NCBI GenBank assembly: GCA_045837725.1
Contig: JBEWZL010000304.1
Span: 1 to 64,000 of the forward strand
Source: Vermamoeba vermiformis
Lineage: Eukaryota > Tubulinea > Echinamoebida
DNA length: 64,000 nt
Reading direction: 5' to 3'
In this document: piece after piece, positions 1 through 10,600 of the stretch
Position numbering within the stretch: the first letter of the stretch is position 1
Layout: every line of letters starts with the position of its first letter
The notes under the pieces: generated by a model
Database searches by the model: none
Seen by the model: only the letters and a program-made list of their open reading frames with translations
Told to the model about the DNA's origin: nothing
Translations under genes and position numbers: made by a program

Positions 1-2790
1 ATACCCCCGCGGGGATTGAATTAATCCCCAGCTTAACGTGCGCAGAGCGCAATTTATCGGTCGGATTCCATATTTGTGCAAAATGCATCAAACTGACCTC
101 GTTTTGGGTCAACCGAATCCCCAGCACTAAGTGCTGTCAATCGTTCGGATCCATCTCAGCTTGTACAATGACCCCTGCGGGGATTGGATTAATCCCCAGC
201 ATAACGTGCACGAAGTGCAAAATCAATTAACGACACTCAAAGTTTTTGAGCAAAGTATAATGTAAAGCACTTTTTAATTGGAATTACCCCCTGCGGGGAT
301 TGAACTAATCCCCAGCTTAATGTGCGCGGAGCACAATTTATCGGTCGGATTCCACGTTCGTGCAAAATGCATCAAACTGACCTTGTTTTGGATCGAATGA
401 ATCCCAGCACTAAGTGCTGTCAATTGTTCGGATCTATCTTGGCTTGTACAATGACCCCTGCGGGGATTGAATTAATCCCCAGCATAAAGTGCACGAAGTG
501 CAAAATCAATTAACGACACTCAAAGTTTTTGACTGAGCAACGTTGAATGTAAAGCACTTTTTAATTGGAATTACCCCCTGCGGGGATTGAACTAATCCCC
601 AGCTGAATGTGCGCGGAGCGCAACTATTCGGTCACGTTCTACATTAGAGTGAAACTTTTGATTAATCCCTTACAACGTGCAACAAATGATAGTCAAAATC
701 ATAATCTTGAGGATCAGACCCCTGCGGGGAATGCAGCCCCGGAACTACATGCACGTTCTTTTTGCTCGGCCTTTACTTAGCACTCAATAGCGTTCTTAAT
801 GCTCTTTTTCATTAGCTCCAACTACTTTCTTTATGCTCTTCTTATTTTAATTTTCATCATCAATTCACTTTTTTGTCATTAATTGATTCGCACCATATCA
901 TCATTGTCATGATAATCATCTTCATCATTACATTTTCATCATCATCATCATTAAAACTACCCAGTTTTTGTCATTTCTCCATGAACTACCCCCTGCGGGG
1001 AAAGCAGCCCCGTACTACAAGCGCGGTCTTTTCGTTCGGCTTTTACTTGCTCTCAGTACCGTTCTTTATGCTCTTCATTGTTAGCTCCAAGTACATTCTT
1101 TATGCTCTTTATCCGTTGATTTTCATCATCAATTCACTATTTTGTCATTCGCATACCATCATCATAAGGGTCCATTGTCATCATCACCATGATCCTCATC
1201 CTTATCATCATCATCATCCTCATCATCCTCATTGAATTAATTCAATTTTCATTCATTTTCATCTTAATTGACCCCCTGCGGGGAAAGCAGCCCCGGACTG
1301 CACGCGCGTTCTTTTTGTTCGGCATTTACTTGCTTTCAGTGCCATTCTTTATGCTCTTCGTTGTTAGCTCCAAGTACATTCTTTATGCTCTTGATTCGTT
1401 CAACCATATCATCATCATTGCCATGATCATCATCTTGTCTTCATCATCATCATCATCATCATCCTCAGGATGATCATCATCACTGCATCATCATTACATC
1501 ATCATCATCACCACTATCTACTAATTTCAATTTTCATTCATTTTCTTTAAAGTTACCCCCTGCGGGGATCGATCCCCAGAACTACATGAGCGTTCTTTTT
1601 CTTCGGCTTTTACTTGCTCTCAATGCCGTTCTTTATGCTCTTTTTTACGACACATCATCACATCATCATCATTATCATCATTCTCATATTCACGATCATC
1701 ATCATTGTCATCATCATCATATCATCTAATTTCAATTTTCATTCATTTTCTTTAAAGTTACCCCCTGCGGGGATCAATCCCCGGAACTGCACTAGCGTTC
1801 TTTTTGTTTGGCTTTTACTTTGCTCTCAATTCCGTTCTTAATGCTCTTTTTGCACGACATTGTCACATCATCTTATCATCCTTCTCATGATCATCATCAT
1901 CATCATCATAATCATCACCATCATTATCATCATTGTTATCATCATCAACTAATCTCAAATTTCACTGATTTTCTTCATAAGTTACCCCCTGCGGGGATTG
2001 ATCCCCGGAAAAGAGTGCGCGCGGAGTGCTATTAGATTCAAATATCGATCTTTATGCTCTTTTTTACACGCGAAACTGTAGGAATTACGCGCGTTAGCGC
2101 GATTATCCCAAGCTTAAAGCGTATGTGTACCAGTTAACTGTCATTGATGCCATCATAATGATGATCATCATCATCACCATCATCATTATTTAATTCATTC
2201 ATTTTTCATCACTTTTTCAAACCTACCCCCTGCGGGGATTGATCCCCAGCAAGAACGTGCGTGGAGCGCAATTAGATTCAAATAGCGTTCTTTATGCTCT
2301 TCTTTACGCGTGAAAATGATGGATTTATGCGTGTTAGCGCGATTATCCCAAGCTTAAAGCGTACGTGTACAAGAGAACCAGCATGGATACCATCGTAATG
2401 ATGATCATCATCATCATCGTCATCATCATCATCATCATCTACTAATTTCACTTTTCATTGACTTTCTTCATAAGTTACCCCCTGCGGGGATTGATCCCCA
2501 GAAAGAACGCGCGCGGAGCGCGACTAGATCCAAATCGCGTTCTTTATGCTCTTTTTCACGTGAAAACGATGGGATTTACGCGCGTTAGCGCGACTGTCCC
2601 GGAATTAAAGCACGTGTTGCTGTTACTTTACATTGATTAATATACCAATGATGAAGAATGACATCCTTCATTCTTCCATTCATTTAAAGCATTCGTGTAC
2701 CAATTAACATTCATTGTTAGAATTAACAATGAAATTTCATTCTGTTATCCTCATCATTTCATTCATTTTTATTTGGGCCCCGCGGGGATC
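1..2790. repeat. Array of C4-G4-C4 hairpin units
   Basis: Fourteen copies of a core reading CCCC(C)TGCGGGGA begin near 3, 168, 283, 451, 571, 717, 987, 1270, 1554, 1759, 1982, 2222, 2476 and 2776. In most copies the core is followed within about 10 bases by a second C4 block (AATCCCC or GCAGCCCC), so one G4 block can pair with either C4 block. In the first 600 bases the spacing alternates at about 165 and 118 bases, making a higher-order unit of about 283 bases. From about 700 on, units are 205-300 bases and also carry TTCTTTATGCTC motifs and CAT/ATC microsatellites. A second small hairpin with changing stem bases follows many cores, for example at 208-220. I see no protein gene here. Confidence 0.9.
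890..2450. repeat. CAT/ATC trinucleotide microsatellites
   Basis: Runs of CAT/ATC/TCA triplets sit in each larger unit of the array, near 895-955, 1160-1235, 1400-1510, 1650-1720, 1865-1950, 2150-2190 and 2400-2445. They create His-, Ile- and Ser-rich open frames that have no other sign of coding. They lie between successive C4-G4-C4 cores, so they belong to the repeat unit and are not independent loci. Confidence 0.85.
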
Positions 2791-2871
2791 TACGATGAAA
2801 TCAAACACGCTTCAACTCTAAAATATAAAGGAGTTAATAATTAATTAGATATAATAGAAAAGCGTAAATTA

Positions 2872-4944
2872 ACTTACCTATTGAGAGCCGTACTTTTGTC
2901 AGCGATCCAAGATTAACGCGTAATCGGGTTAACTGAACAATAAAAGGTTATTAGAATTATCATTAAATAAGTTATATAATGTTTATTACTTACTTCAAGA
3001 GCCTTCAGAGCTCTTCAGCAAAACTTTAACGGATCGAGATGCGTCGGATCCCGATCCGAATTCTGTCACTCAAGGGTTGCTCTGACCCTTTTCGATCTAC
3101 AATAACGTTAGCAACGATCATTTAAACATATTTTTCCCTTACCTCGGTTCATCAGTTAGTACTGACAAAAATTTTAACGCGTTAGATCTCGCGCCACCAA
3201 ATCCACCAAAAATTCTATCCAACGGTTCTAATGAGAAATAAAGATGTTATCATCTTACAATAATAATACAAAATCAATTTTACTTACTTTTGACGCGATC
3301 GATGCGCGTCACTGAACTTTTGAGAGATCGAGTTGTTCTGTACGCGATCTCTGGCCCCAGCTTCGTGTCATCTCCTGAACGTAAAATTGTTATCAGTGAG
3401 TTATTATATCAATACTTAAGGGGGATCACTTACGTTTAAACCAATCGATGCCCCGCAAAGAAATTTTAACAGATCGAGACTCGTCGGATCTCGATCTCGT
3501 AATTGTTCCTCCGTTGTCGTCTTCGTTATTTCTAGTAATATAATGGGTTAGTATTAAGCAATATCTAACTGTAACCGCACTTACCGGGCTATTATGGGCG
3601 ATGTAACGAATCTGATAACGCGAGAAGATCGCGTTCAAGATCCGTTCTCGTTAACTATTAACACCTAAAATAATAGTGTTAGATTGTTAAACAATAATAA
3701 AATAAACGATTTGAACTACTTACGGTTGCTTCCTTATTGGGAATCGAGAGATCGGTTTCGCGCTCGATCTAAAACTCGCACCAAAGTTCTGACGTTCAAA
3801 TTACCTATTAAATAACGATTAATATATTATGTTAATTACAAAATAAACAGCAATTTAAATTTTACACGAGCACGAAGCTCGATCCGTATCTCGTAATTGT
3901 TTAAATTACAAGAGTAATTTCAAATTTTAAAATGACGCGTTCCATGCGTCTTATTGATTATTATTATTAATAAAAGATAACTTACCAATTATTCTGATGC
4001 GTCCAACGCATCCGATCTCGCCATCAAGTTGCCAAACCAACGAGCGAGCAGTGGTGATCGTCCCTGCAGCGGGACACGAACGGAAAAGGCCAGTATACCG
4101 CGAAACGACCATTGGTGGTCTGGATCTCGCGCATCGAAAGGGATTGGAACTTTCGATCGCGTTAGAAAATCGCGGCGAGTTTCTGTATTGAAAATTAATC
4201 ATTAATATAATGTACTATAATTAATAAAACGATATTCAACAAAAAATCGGGTTAAATTACGAGTACTAAGCTAGATCCGAATCCTGATGAATTTAGAACA
4301 AAAATTTAAAAATTGAATTTATGATATCTTGATATTACAATAGGTGGAACTATTGTACGAAAAATATTACCTTTAATAATCTCGGTCACTGCACCGAGAT
4401 TTGCACGACACTAGATCGCGTTCTGAGTGTCGCGCTGGAACGACGCTGAAAGTCGTTTGGCGCGTGTGTGCTGACAATAAATTAACAATCGAAATACCCA
4501 AACCGACCCTTGTGGTCGATCTGTCGCGAATCTTGGATTCGCACCTGTCAAATCTCTAAATAACTCGCGCTGAACGGCCGTCGTGGCCGTGGCGCGTAAC
4601 TATCTGCTGTTAATAAGCAATAATATAAATATAACGACCTTTGTGGTCGTTCTGTTGAATTACTGGTATTTAACAATTGTTTTTTTTCGACGTTATGGTC
4701 GAAAGTTAGAAAATAATAATGGAACCCGTGGGAGCACTGTTGTCGATTTTATAACGTACAAGAATGGTTTTTTTATTGCTTTAACCTATTCCTATTACAA
4801 TTTAAAGTTGCTCCTATGAGATTAGGTAAACTCGGACTTTGGCGGATCGAGACAGGCCACCATAAAAATTGCTGACGTGCTCTTATCTGAAGTAAAAACG
4901 ATATCAGTAAGTAATAGTACAAGTATTTAACGCGTTCTACTTAC
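2872..4944 (-). other. Ladder of splice-donor-like sites, possible spliced transcript
   Basis: On the minus strand, GTAAGT or GTAAGG-like sites occur near 2877, 2993, 3141, 3287, 3433, 3584, 3723, 3985 and 4944. Most lie 115-265 bases apart, much like the small-exon genes elsewhere in the window. Segments just upstream of several donors can be read as related basic/Ser-rich peptides, for example SDESRSVKISLRG near 3450 and SDASRSVKVLLKS near 3020. This could be a real multi-exon gene, a spliced noncoding RNA, or repeat units that happen to carry a donor-like motif. I could not build a continuous frame. Confidence 0.25.
4366..4655. repeat. Hairpin module, copy 1
   Basis: This is the first of two imperfect direct copies, the other being at 5115-5415. 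In order it holds a CTCGGT...ACCGAG hairpin, a CGCGC...GCGCG hairpin (4431-4464), a GACCCTTGTGGTC hairpin near 4505, a GCGAATC...GATTCGC hairpin, a second CGCGC...GCGCG hairpin (4566-4596) and another GACC...GGTC hairpin (4635-4649). The order of elements is the same in copy 2 although the bases in several stems differ. Confidence 0.75.
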
Positions 4945-5114
4945 TTTTTGCGCAATCACTGCGCTCTGTCAACTTCTTATTGGATCGCTAGAGATCCGCA
5001 AGCCGATCCGGATTATTGTAAATTTTGGGTTGAAAATTTAAATTGAATGGAGGTTATCATAATATTGTAAATGATGCAAGGATATTTAAAATTAATTAAT
5101 AATAAGGTAATAAT

Positions 5115-5415
5115 AATATTACCTTGATTTATCTCGGTCACTGCACCGAGATTCGCGCAAGTCTTGAACTCGCATTGTCTCGCGCTGGAACGATGCTGAT
5201 TATCGTTTGGCGCGTCTGTTGATTAAATGCATAATATCTAAATGGACAACCTTGTGGTCGATCTGTTGCATTGCTGATGCGAAAAACTCGTGCGAAGTTT
5301 TCGCATCAGCTCTTCATCCAAATAACTCGCGCTGGAACGGCTATGCTGCCGCGGCGCGGTACTTTCAGCTGTAATAACAATAAATAAATAAATCGACCCT
5401 TGTGGTCGATCTGTC
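5115..5415. repeat. Hairpin module, copy 2
   Basis: This is the second copy of the module at 4366-4655. The hairpins come in the same order: CTCGGT...ACCGAG (5131-5150), CGCGC...GCGCG (5181-5214), CTTGTGGTC near 5246, a longer hairpin near 5275-5310 (GATGCGAAAA pairing with TTTTCGCATC), CGCGC...GCGCG (5328-5358) and GACCCTTGTGGTC near 5394. Several inner stems carry paired changes relative to copy 1. Confidence 0.75.
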
Positions 5416-5699
5416 TAAGTTCATCCAAACAAGTACCATAACAGCACAGTCGCGTGCGTAACGGTCACTTCCTTTTTAGTCATGCCACTGAAAACCGACA
5501 TGCATCGAGTGAAAACCGACACGCATGCGAGAGGCACGTGCTGCCAAAAATTGTTTTTGTGCTGGGATAAATCCTGGCACGGGAGACAAAAACGCACGAG
5601 CGACCGACTTCTCGCACAAATACTCACCAACACGATCACCACAATGGTCGTGTAATTTATTTTAGTTATTTTTAATATTCTTGTAGATGCGCGGAGTTG

Positions 5700-6620
5700 A
5701 ACGCAGCGCAACTGCTTTCGTTACCTGGGTGGTGACGATCGGTCGGCTGTCTGCTGCCGGCTGTCTGTTGCTCAATGTGCTCGTACAGTGCGTATTGCAC
5801 GGAGGTGAGTTTCCCTAATTAAATATTAATTCTGCCGTTGGCTAAACTCACTGTTTCGTTTTACAGACGATCGGTCGTGGGTCATGCTTCATGCTTCGAG
5901 CTCACTGCTAGGTGCTTTGGCTAAACTCAAAGGGTGCATTTAGGGTGGTAGAGCAAAGTATGCAGCGTTCGGTAAGCAAAAAAAAATTTAAATCCGTATT
6001 TTCAGATGCGCGGCATCTAACATTCACCATTTGTGTAGGGCAGCTGACCCCAAGAACTGCATAGTACATATTAAAAAGAAACTTGGTGCGTGGTTAATGC
6101 CTTGCAACCGAGCCTCCAGCACTAGGTAAGCCAGTTCGAATTACATTTTTTTCGCACCGCTAACGATCTTCTAGTCCTACAAGCCATTACACCCTGCCAG
6201 GCACATTACGACCTGCGCGGTAAGTTTTTCGACATCGTCTCCTACTGGAGACGACCTCCTATGACTTTGATTTTTTTTTTACATCGTCTCCCGCTGGAGA
6301 CGACCTCTGTTGGACTTAGTTTTTTTTTGACATCGTCTCCCGCTGGAGACGACCTCCTACGACTTTGATTTTTTTACATCGTCTCCCACTGGAGACGACC
6401 TCTGTTGGACTTAGTTTTTTTTGACATCGTCTCCCGCTGGAGACGACCTTGCATGACTTCAATTTTTTCTCTAAGTTTACATCTTGATTTTTTTTTTTTA
6501 CTGTCTCTCAATGGAGACATCCTTTGTTCAAGTACTTTATTATTTTGAACTTGTTTTCTCCTAACTCTTTATATTCAGGCTTGTAAAATTGTAATGTATA
6601 GCTAATAAAGTTCTTTAACT
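5700..6620 (+). other. Possible noncoding spliced transcript
   Basis: An intron-like interval runs from a GTGAGT donor near 5805 to a pyrimidine-rich TTTTACAG acceptor near 5866. Further possible splice signals follow, and an AATAAAG motif lies near 6603. The would-be exons have no long open frame. It lies between the hairpin zone and the tandem repeats and spans the 48-base tandem. The reading as an RNA gene is a guess from splice-like signals only. Confidence 0.2.
6231..6450. repeat. 48-base tandem of perfect hairpins
   Basis: Five units begin at 6233, 6282, 6331, 6377 and 6425, each holding CGTCTCC, a four-base loop and GGAGACG followed by a T-rich spacer. A decayed sixth copy lies near 6505. 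Spacers alternate between a CTATGACTTTGA type and a CTGTTGGACTTAG type, so the true period is about 96 bases. Each hairpin followed by a run of T resembles a terminator in shape, but nothing shows that it acts as one. Confidence 0.9.
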
Positions 6621-6641
6621 ATTTATCCCTGTACATGTGTA

Positions 6642-6920
6642 GTGACTCTTGTTAGCACTCGGCGACTCTCGTTAGCGCTTGGCAACTCTGGTTAGAGCTC
6701 GGTGACTCTCGTTAGCGCTAGGCAACTCTTGTTAGCGCTTGGCGACTCTCGTTAGCGCTCGGCGACTCTCGTTAGCGCTCGGCGACTCTCGTTAGCGCTC
6801 GGCGACTCTCGTTAGCGCTTGGCGACTCTCGTTAGCGCTTGGCGACTCTTGTTATTGCTCAGCGACTCTTGCTAGGGCTAGGTGACTCTGCCAGAGCTGG
6901 CAACTCTAGCTAGCTCCTGG
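6642..6920. repeat. 20-base minisatellite
   Basis: About fourteen head-to-tail copies of a unit close to CGGCGACTCTCGTTAGCGCT. Copies in the middle (about 6740-6840) are nearly identical and those at both ends have drifted, as expected for an array that grows and is homogenised from its centre. There are no unique spacers between copies. Confidence 0.92.
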
Positions 6921-7638
6921 TGCCTGGTCCAAAAATTGGAGCAAAAGATACAAATTATCCTTGGTTTTATTGCTTTCAAAGTAGTTTTAAGGGCTAGCCC
7001 TGTTTGGCCAAGCCCTGTAGTATATATGAATTAATTAATAAAAATATTGCCAGTTTTAACTTACCCACAGCTGTAATTTTGCCTTTCTTGGCCCGCACCA
7101 AAGCATTCAGTGGTAGATCTCATGGGAGATGAAACTTGCTGTGTCTGCTCTACATAATTCAGCACAGTTGCATGGTGAAACCAGATGTCACAAAGTTCCA
7201 CATTGATTCATAATGTGCACTGCTTGCTCAGTGAGCTGATGGTGTGGCGGATGAGCCCTTCTTCTTCTTCTATTTCTTACTGCTGGAGCATGTTGAGGGA
7301 CATAAAAATGATGCATTGCTGCAGGACGGACAAATCCTGGCAAAAATTGTGGTGGGATGCTGTTAGGCATTGACTATGGTTGGTATGAATATAATAATAT
7401 GAATAGCCATTGTTTTGTTTATATATCTTTTGCTATTACTATTCACAGTACTGCTGGGAGATTGTGGCTGATTACGAAATTCGTTCCGTGAAAACCGGGT
7501 TCTAATGGATTGCTACAATATTCAAATAAACATTCAGAGTTTTCCACATTGATTTAACCTATTCATAAAACAAAAGTCTTTACTCTTAATACAATTATTG
7601 ATTGAGCTTAACATAACCCATTGGAACTCCCTAAAAGG
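6921..7638. other. Intergenic, no gene recognised
   Basis: This stretch of about 720 bases separates the minisatellite from the 3' end of the EGF-containing membrane protein gene. It holds a 60-codon minus-strand frame at 7188-7370 rich in Pro, His and Arg. That frame is closed by stops on both sides and has no recognisable domain. A GTAAGT-like site lies near 7062 on the minus strand. I see no convincing gene. Confidence 0.5.
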
Positions 7639-10600
7639 CTAATCAGTATATTGCAAGTTCATTTTAAATGACCATACCACTGATTCAAAGCTGTTGTGTT
7701 GTTGCACTTTGCGCACAATCAGGAAAATTGCCATGGCAAGAACAAGAGCACCTGCTATGCAACCTAACACAATGCCCCAAATTTGACCTGAGCTCAGTAT
7801 TTCAGGCTCTGCAATCACTTCAACAAGTGGCTCTGCTACAGGCACAAATACAGGAGCAGCCACTGGAGTATCTGTTCAAAATTGTTTAGCAAGAAATCAT
7901 TTTGTGTAAATAAAACCACACCAGGACTACCAACAGTGGCGGTTATTTGCAGCGAGACTGTGATTTTGGCATCAGTAGGGTTTTGTACCAAGACGTGGAA
8001 CGTGTTGCTTCGCTCAATGGTATCGAAATTAAAAGAGCGGCTACAATAGCGAATTAATACTTGAACATACTAATGATCGAATTATTACCTTAATTGCGCA
8101 GCGCCGTTAGAAAACTCAGCTTGGCTAGGCTCGCCAAAGATTGAAGTGCCTTGAGTGATCGTAGCACCAAAGTTCGAAGGTGATTGCGAAGACAGACTAA
8201 GGTCAAAGCGAACGTTGTGATGTTCATCAGGGTAGTTAAAGGTAAAGAACATTTGTCCACGTCCTTCGAGTTCGATCGACGATGCAGTGCCCAAAACCAA
8301 ATTGCGCAGAGCTGAAAATAAGTCAGTCCGAGCACAACGAACGTAAGAGACATTGTACTACTCACGAGCAAATCCGGCAGTAATGGAGTACGACATTGTT
8401 TGAGTGGTGTGCCAGTTTCTGACGGCAATGTGCGCGAACCTGCCAACTGATTGCGCACGTGTCAATGAAGTAAATTGAGAGACCTGAGTGTTGTTGAGAA
8501 CAATTGAGTTGTCACCGTCGACCTTGGGTGGGATGAGCGGGAACTGGTCCATCTTGGAGACAACAGAAGACAGAACAACAGGACCAGTGTTGGAGAACCG
8601 AGTGTGCAGGATAAAGTCTTTGTCATTCGGGAACTGACTGGCGACTTCATCGAAAGCAATGTTGTAATAACGAAGAGTATCGGGGGCTAATTGATGGTCA
8701 AATTGTTGATTGTGTCGGATGTCGGTCTCCTCTGAATGGATGTATTAAAAACAAGTTGAAAAAAACAACTGACCTGCACGTACCAACGGAAGCAACGAAG
8801 AACTCAAAATTGTGGCTCGTAGAATCAGAACGCTCGCTTGCAAGAACACCTGTAGTGTAAGTTTGCAACCCATGAGGCAATTGTGAGAACGGAATGTAAA
8901 CGCCCATGTAGGTGGGCACAAACACTCCATTGATAGGATCGTCAGTGAAGTACACGCGTGACGAAGCAAAAGGAGAAATTAACGTAGGGTAAGTGTTTCC
9001 TGTCGAAACAACGAACGATAACTCTCGATTGCCAATGCCAATGTTGCCCGAGACGTAATTCACGAAGTATAGAGACACGAACAGACCACGTTGACTGTTG
9101 GTGGTTTCGAATTGAGTTCTGTAGTATTGCCAGTAGCCTGGAAGAATTCTACCGCTCACAAACTCGCCAACAGAAATATCAAAGCGATCTAATATGCGGT
9201 TAGCAACATATTTGGACCAAGCGCTAAACTTACTGAAAACAGCGGGACGAATCTGGAAGTCGTAATGATTGCCCGTATTCACAGAGGTAGCGTTAGCAAG
9301 CACGAACCACTTGCCGGATATTGGATCAACGGGAAGATCAAAGAACAGGTCGGCATTGGTTCCAGAGGTCATACCGTCGTTGATGAGTTCAGTCGGCAGT
9401 CCTTGACGCCTGATTGCGACAAAAACAGTTTCGTCGGTAATTTGTTCAGTTGTAGCCATTGTGACTTTCATTACTGTTGCGTTTCTGTCAATAAGGTCAA
9501 TAGCCATCCCTACGAATTCGAGACACCACACGTACCTTGCAGGGTCAAGAATCTCGATAAAATGAGGTTGAAGATCGAATTGGAAGATCATTGAAGTTGT
9601 GAAATCGTTGGCGGTGTACGGAGTGAATCGGAACAACGGCGCAGAGGCAATTTCTAAAGGTCCGATTAGGCGCAAATATTCTTTTTTTTATGCAGACTTG
9701 CTTACCATGCAATCTAGTTGTAACTGATATATCCAAAGTGACAGGTGAAGTGTAGTTGAAGTAAACTCCGAATAAAACGTCCCTCCAGAACGTGGCATTT
9801 CGAAGCTGTCTGCCGCCGATCACCAACTGAGGCGAAGTCTGTTTACAGCGTTATTTAATATCTTGTTCTATTTAGTTTGCTTACCCAATCGCTTTGAACA
9901 GGGAATGTTTGATCGAGCTGATTAGCGTCGCTGACATCAGGCATAACTTTGTTGTTGAAGAATGGCACCACAACGATGTTGGAAGGCGTGGTCAAAGTGG
10001 TAGGATTGAGCACTTGGAACTCGAAGTACAATAAGGCTTCCTTCCATACGCTAGGAACTTGGTCGATATCGAGGTATGGCGCTTCAAGAAGAGTCCATTG
10101 ATTCGCGCCAACTGTCACTTGATCCAGCACATCCAGTTGCAACGTACCACGATCTATAAATTTTCAGCTATCAGCGACACACATTAATTTTTCTACTGTG
10201 CTTACCAATATAGAAAAGGTTAAGCTTAACGCTGGTGGATACATTGGCCGCGTTGAAGAAGCTGAAAAAGAAGTAATCGCCAGGGAACGACTCGCGCATC
10301 AGAACGAGTGTTTGTGTGTTATCAACGTAGCTAAAATCATTTTGAATAACATCTCCGACCAAGGGCGAATTATCAGGGCTGGGATACCAAGATAAAGACG
10401 CAACAGCTGCAAAATAAAAAATAAATAATTATTTAAAAATTACTAATAAATCTAAAAATTCGGCTATTGTGGCTAAAATACTTACGAAAGCAAATGCCTT
10501 CTTGACGCAAAAATCCGGATGGGCAGTCGGTGCACTCGTAAGTTCCAGGCAAATTTGTGCAGTTCAAACCGTCGCGGCATCGAGCGGTCTCGCATTCATT

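Larger units (their letters stand above)
2800..5420. repeat. Zone dense in short hairpins
   Basis: An AT-rich background is broken by many compact inverted repeats with 5-8 base stems and 3-7 base loops. Examples are 3996-4012 (GATGCGT, loop CCA, ACGCATC), 4381-4398 (CTCGGT, then ACCGAG), 4635-4649 (CGACC, then GGTCG) and 5131-5150. GATCGAG/CTCGATC and GACGCGT motifs recur. There is no convincing long protein frame. The minus strand carries a ladder of GTAAGT-like sites, described separately. Confidence 0.7.

Noticed and set aside
873-2035. His-, Ile- and Ser-rich open frames on the plus strand
   Set aside because: They are produced by CAT/ATC microsatellites and the C4-G4-C4 units, with no splice logic or family likeness.
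5421-5711. Minus-strand frame of 96 codons
   Set aside because: It lacks a good start codon at its 5' end and has no domain; it overlaps the hairpin zone.
6642-6920. CRISPR array
   Set aside because: The 20-base units are head-to-tail with no unique spacers, and the window is eukaryotic.
7188-7370. Minus-strand Pro/His/Arg-rich frame
   Set aside because: Only 60 codons, closed by stops on both sides and without homology that I recognise.
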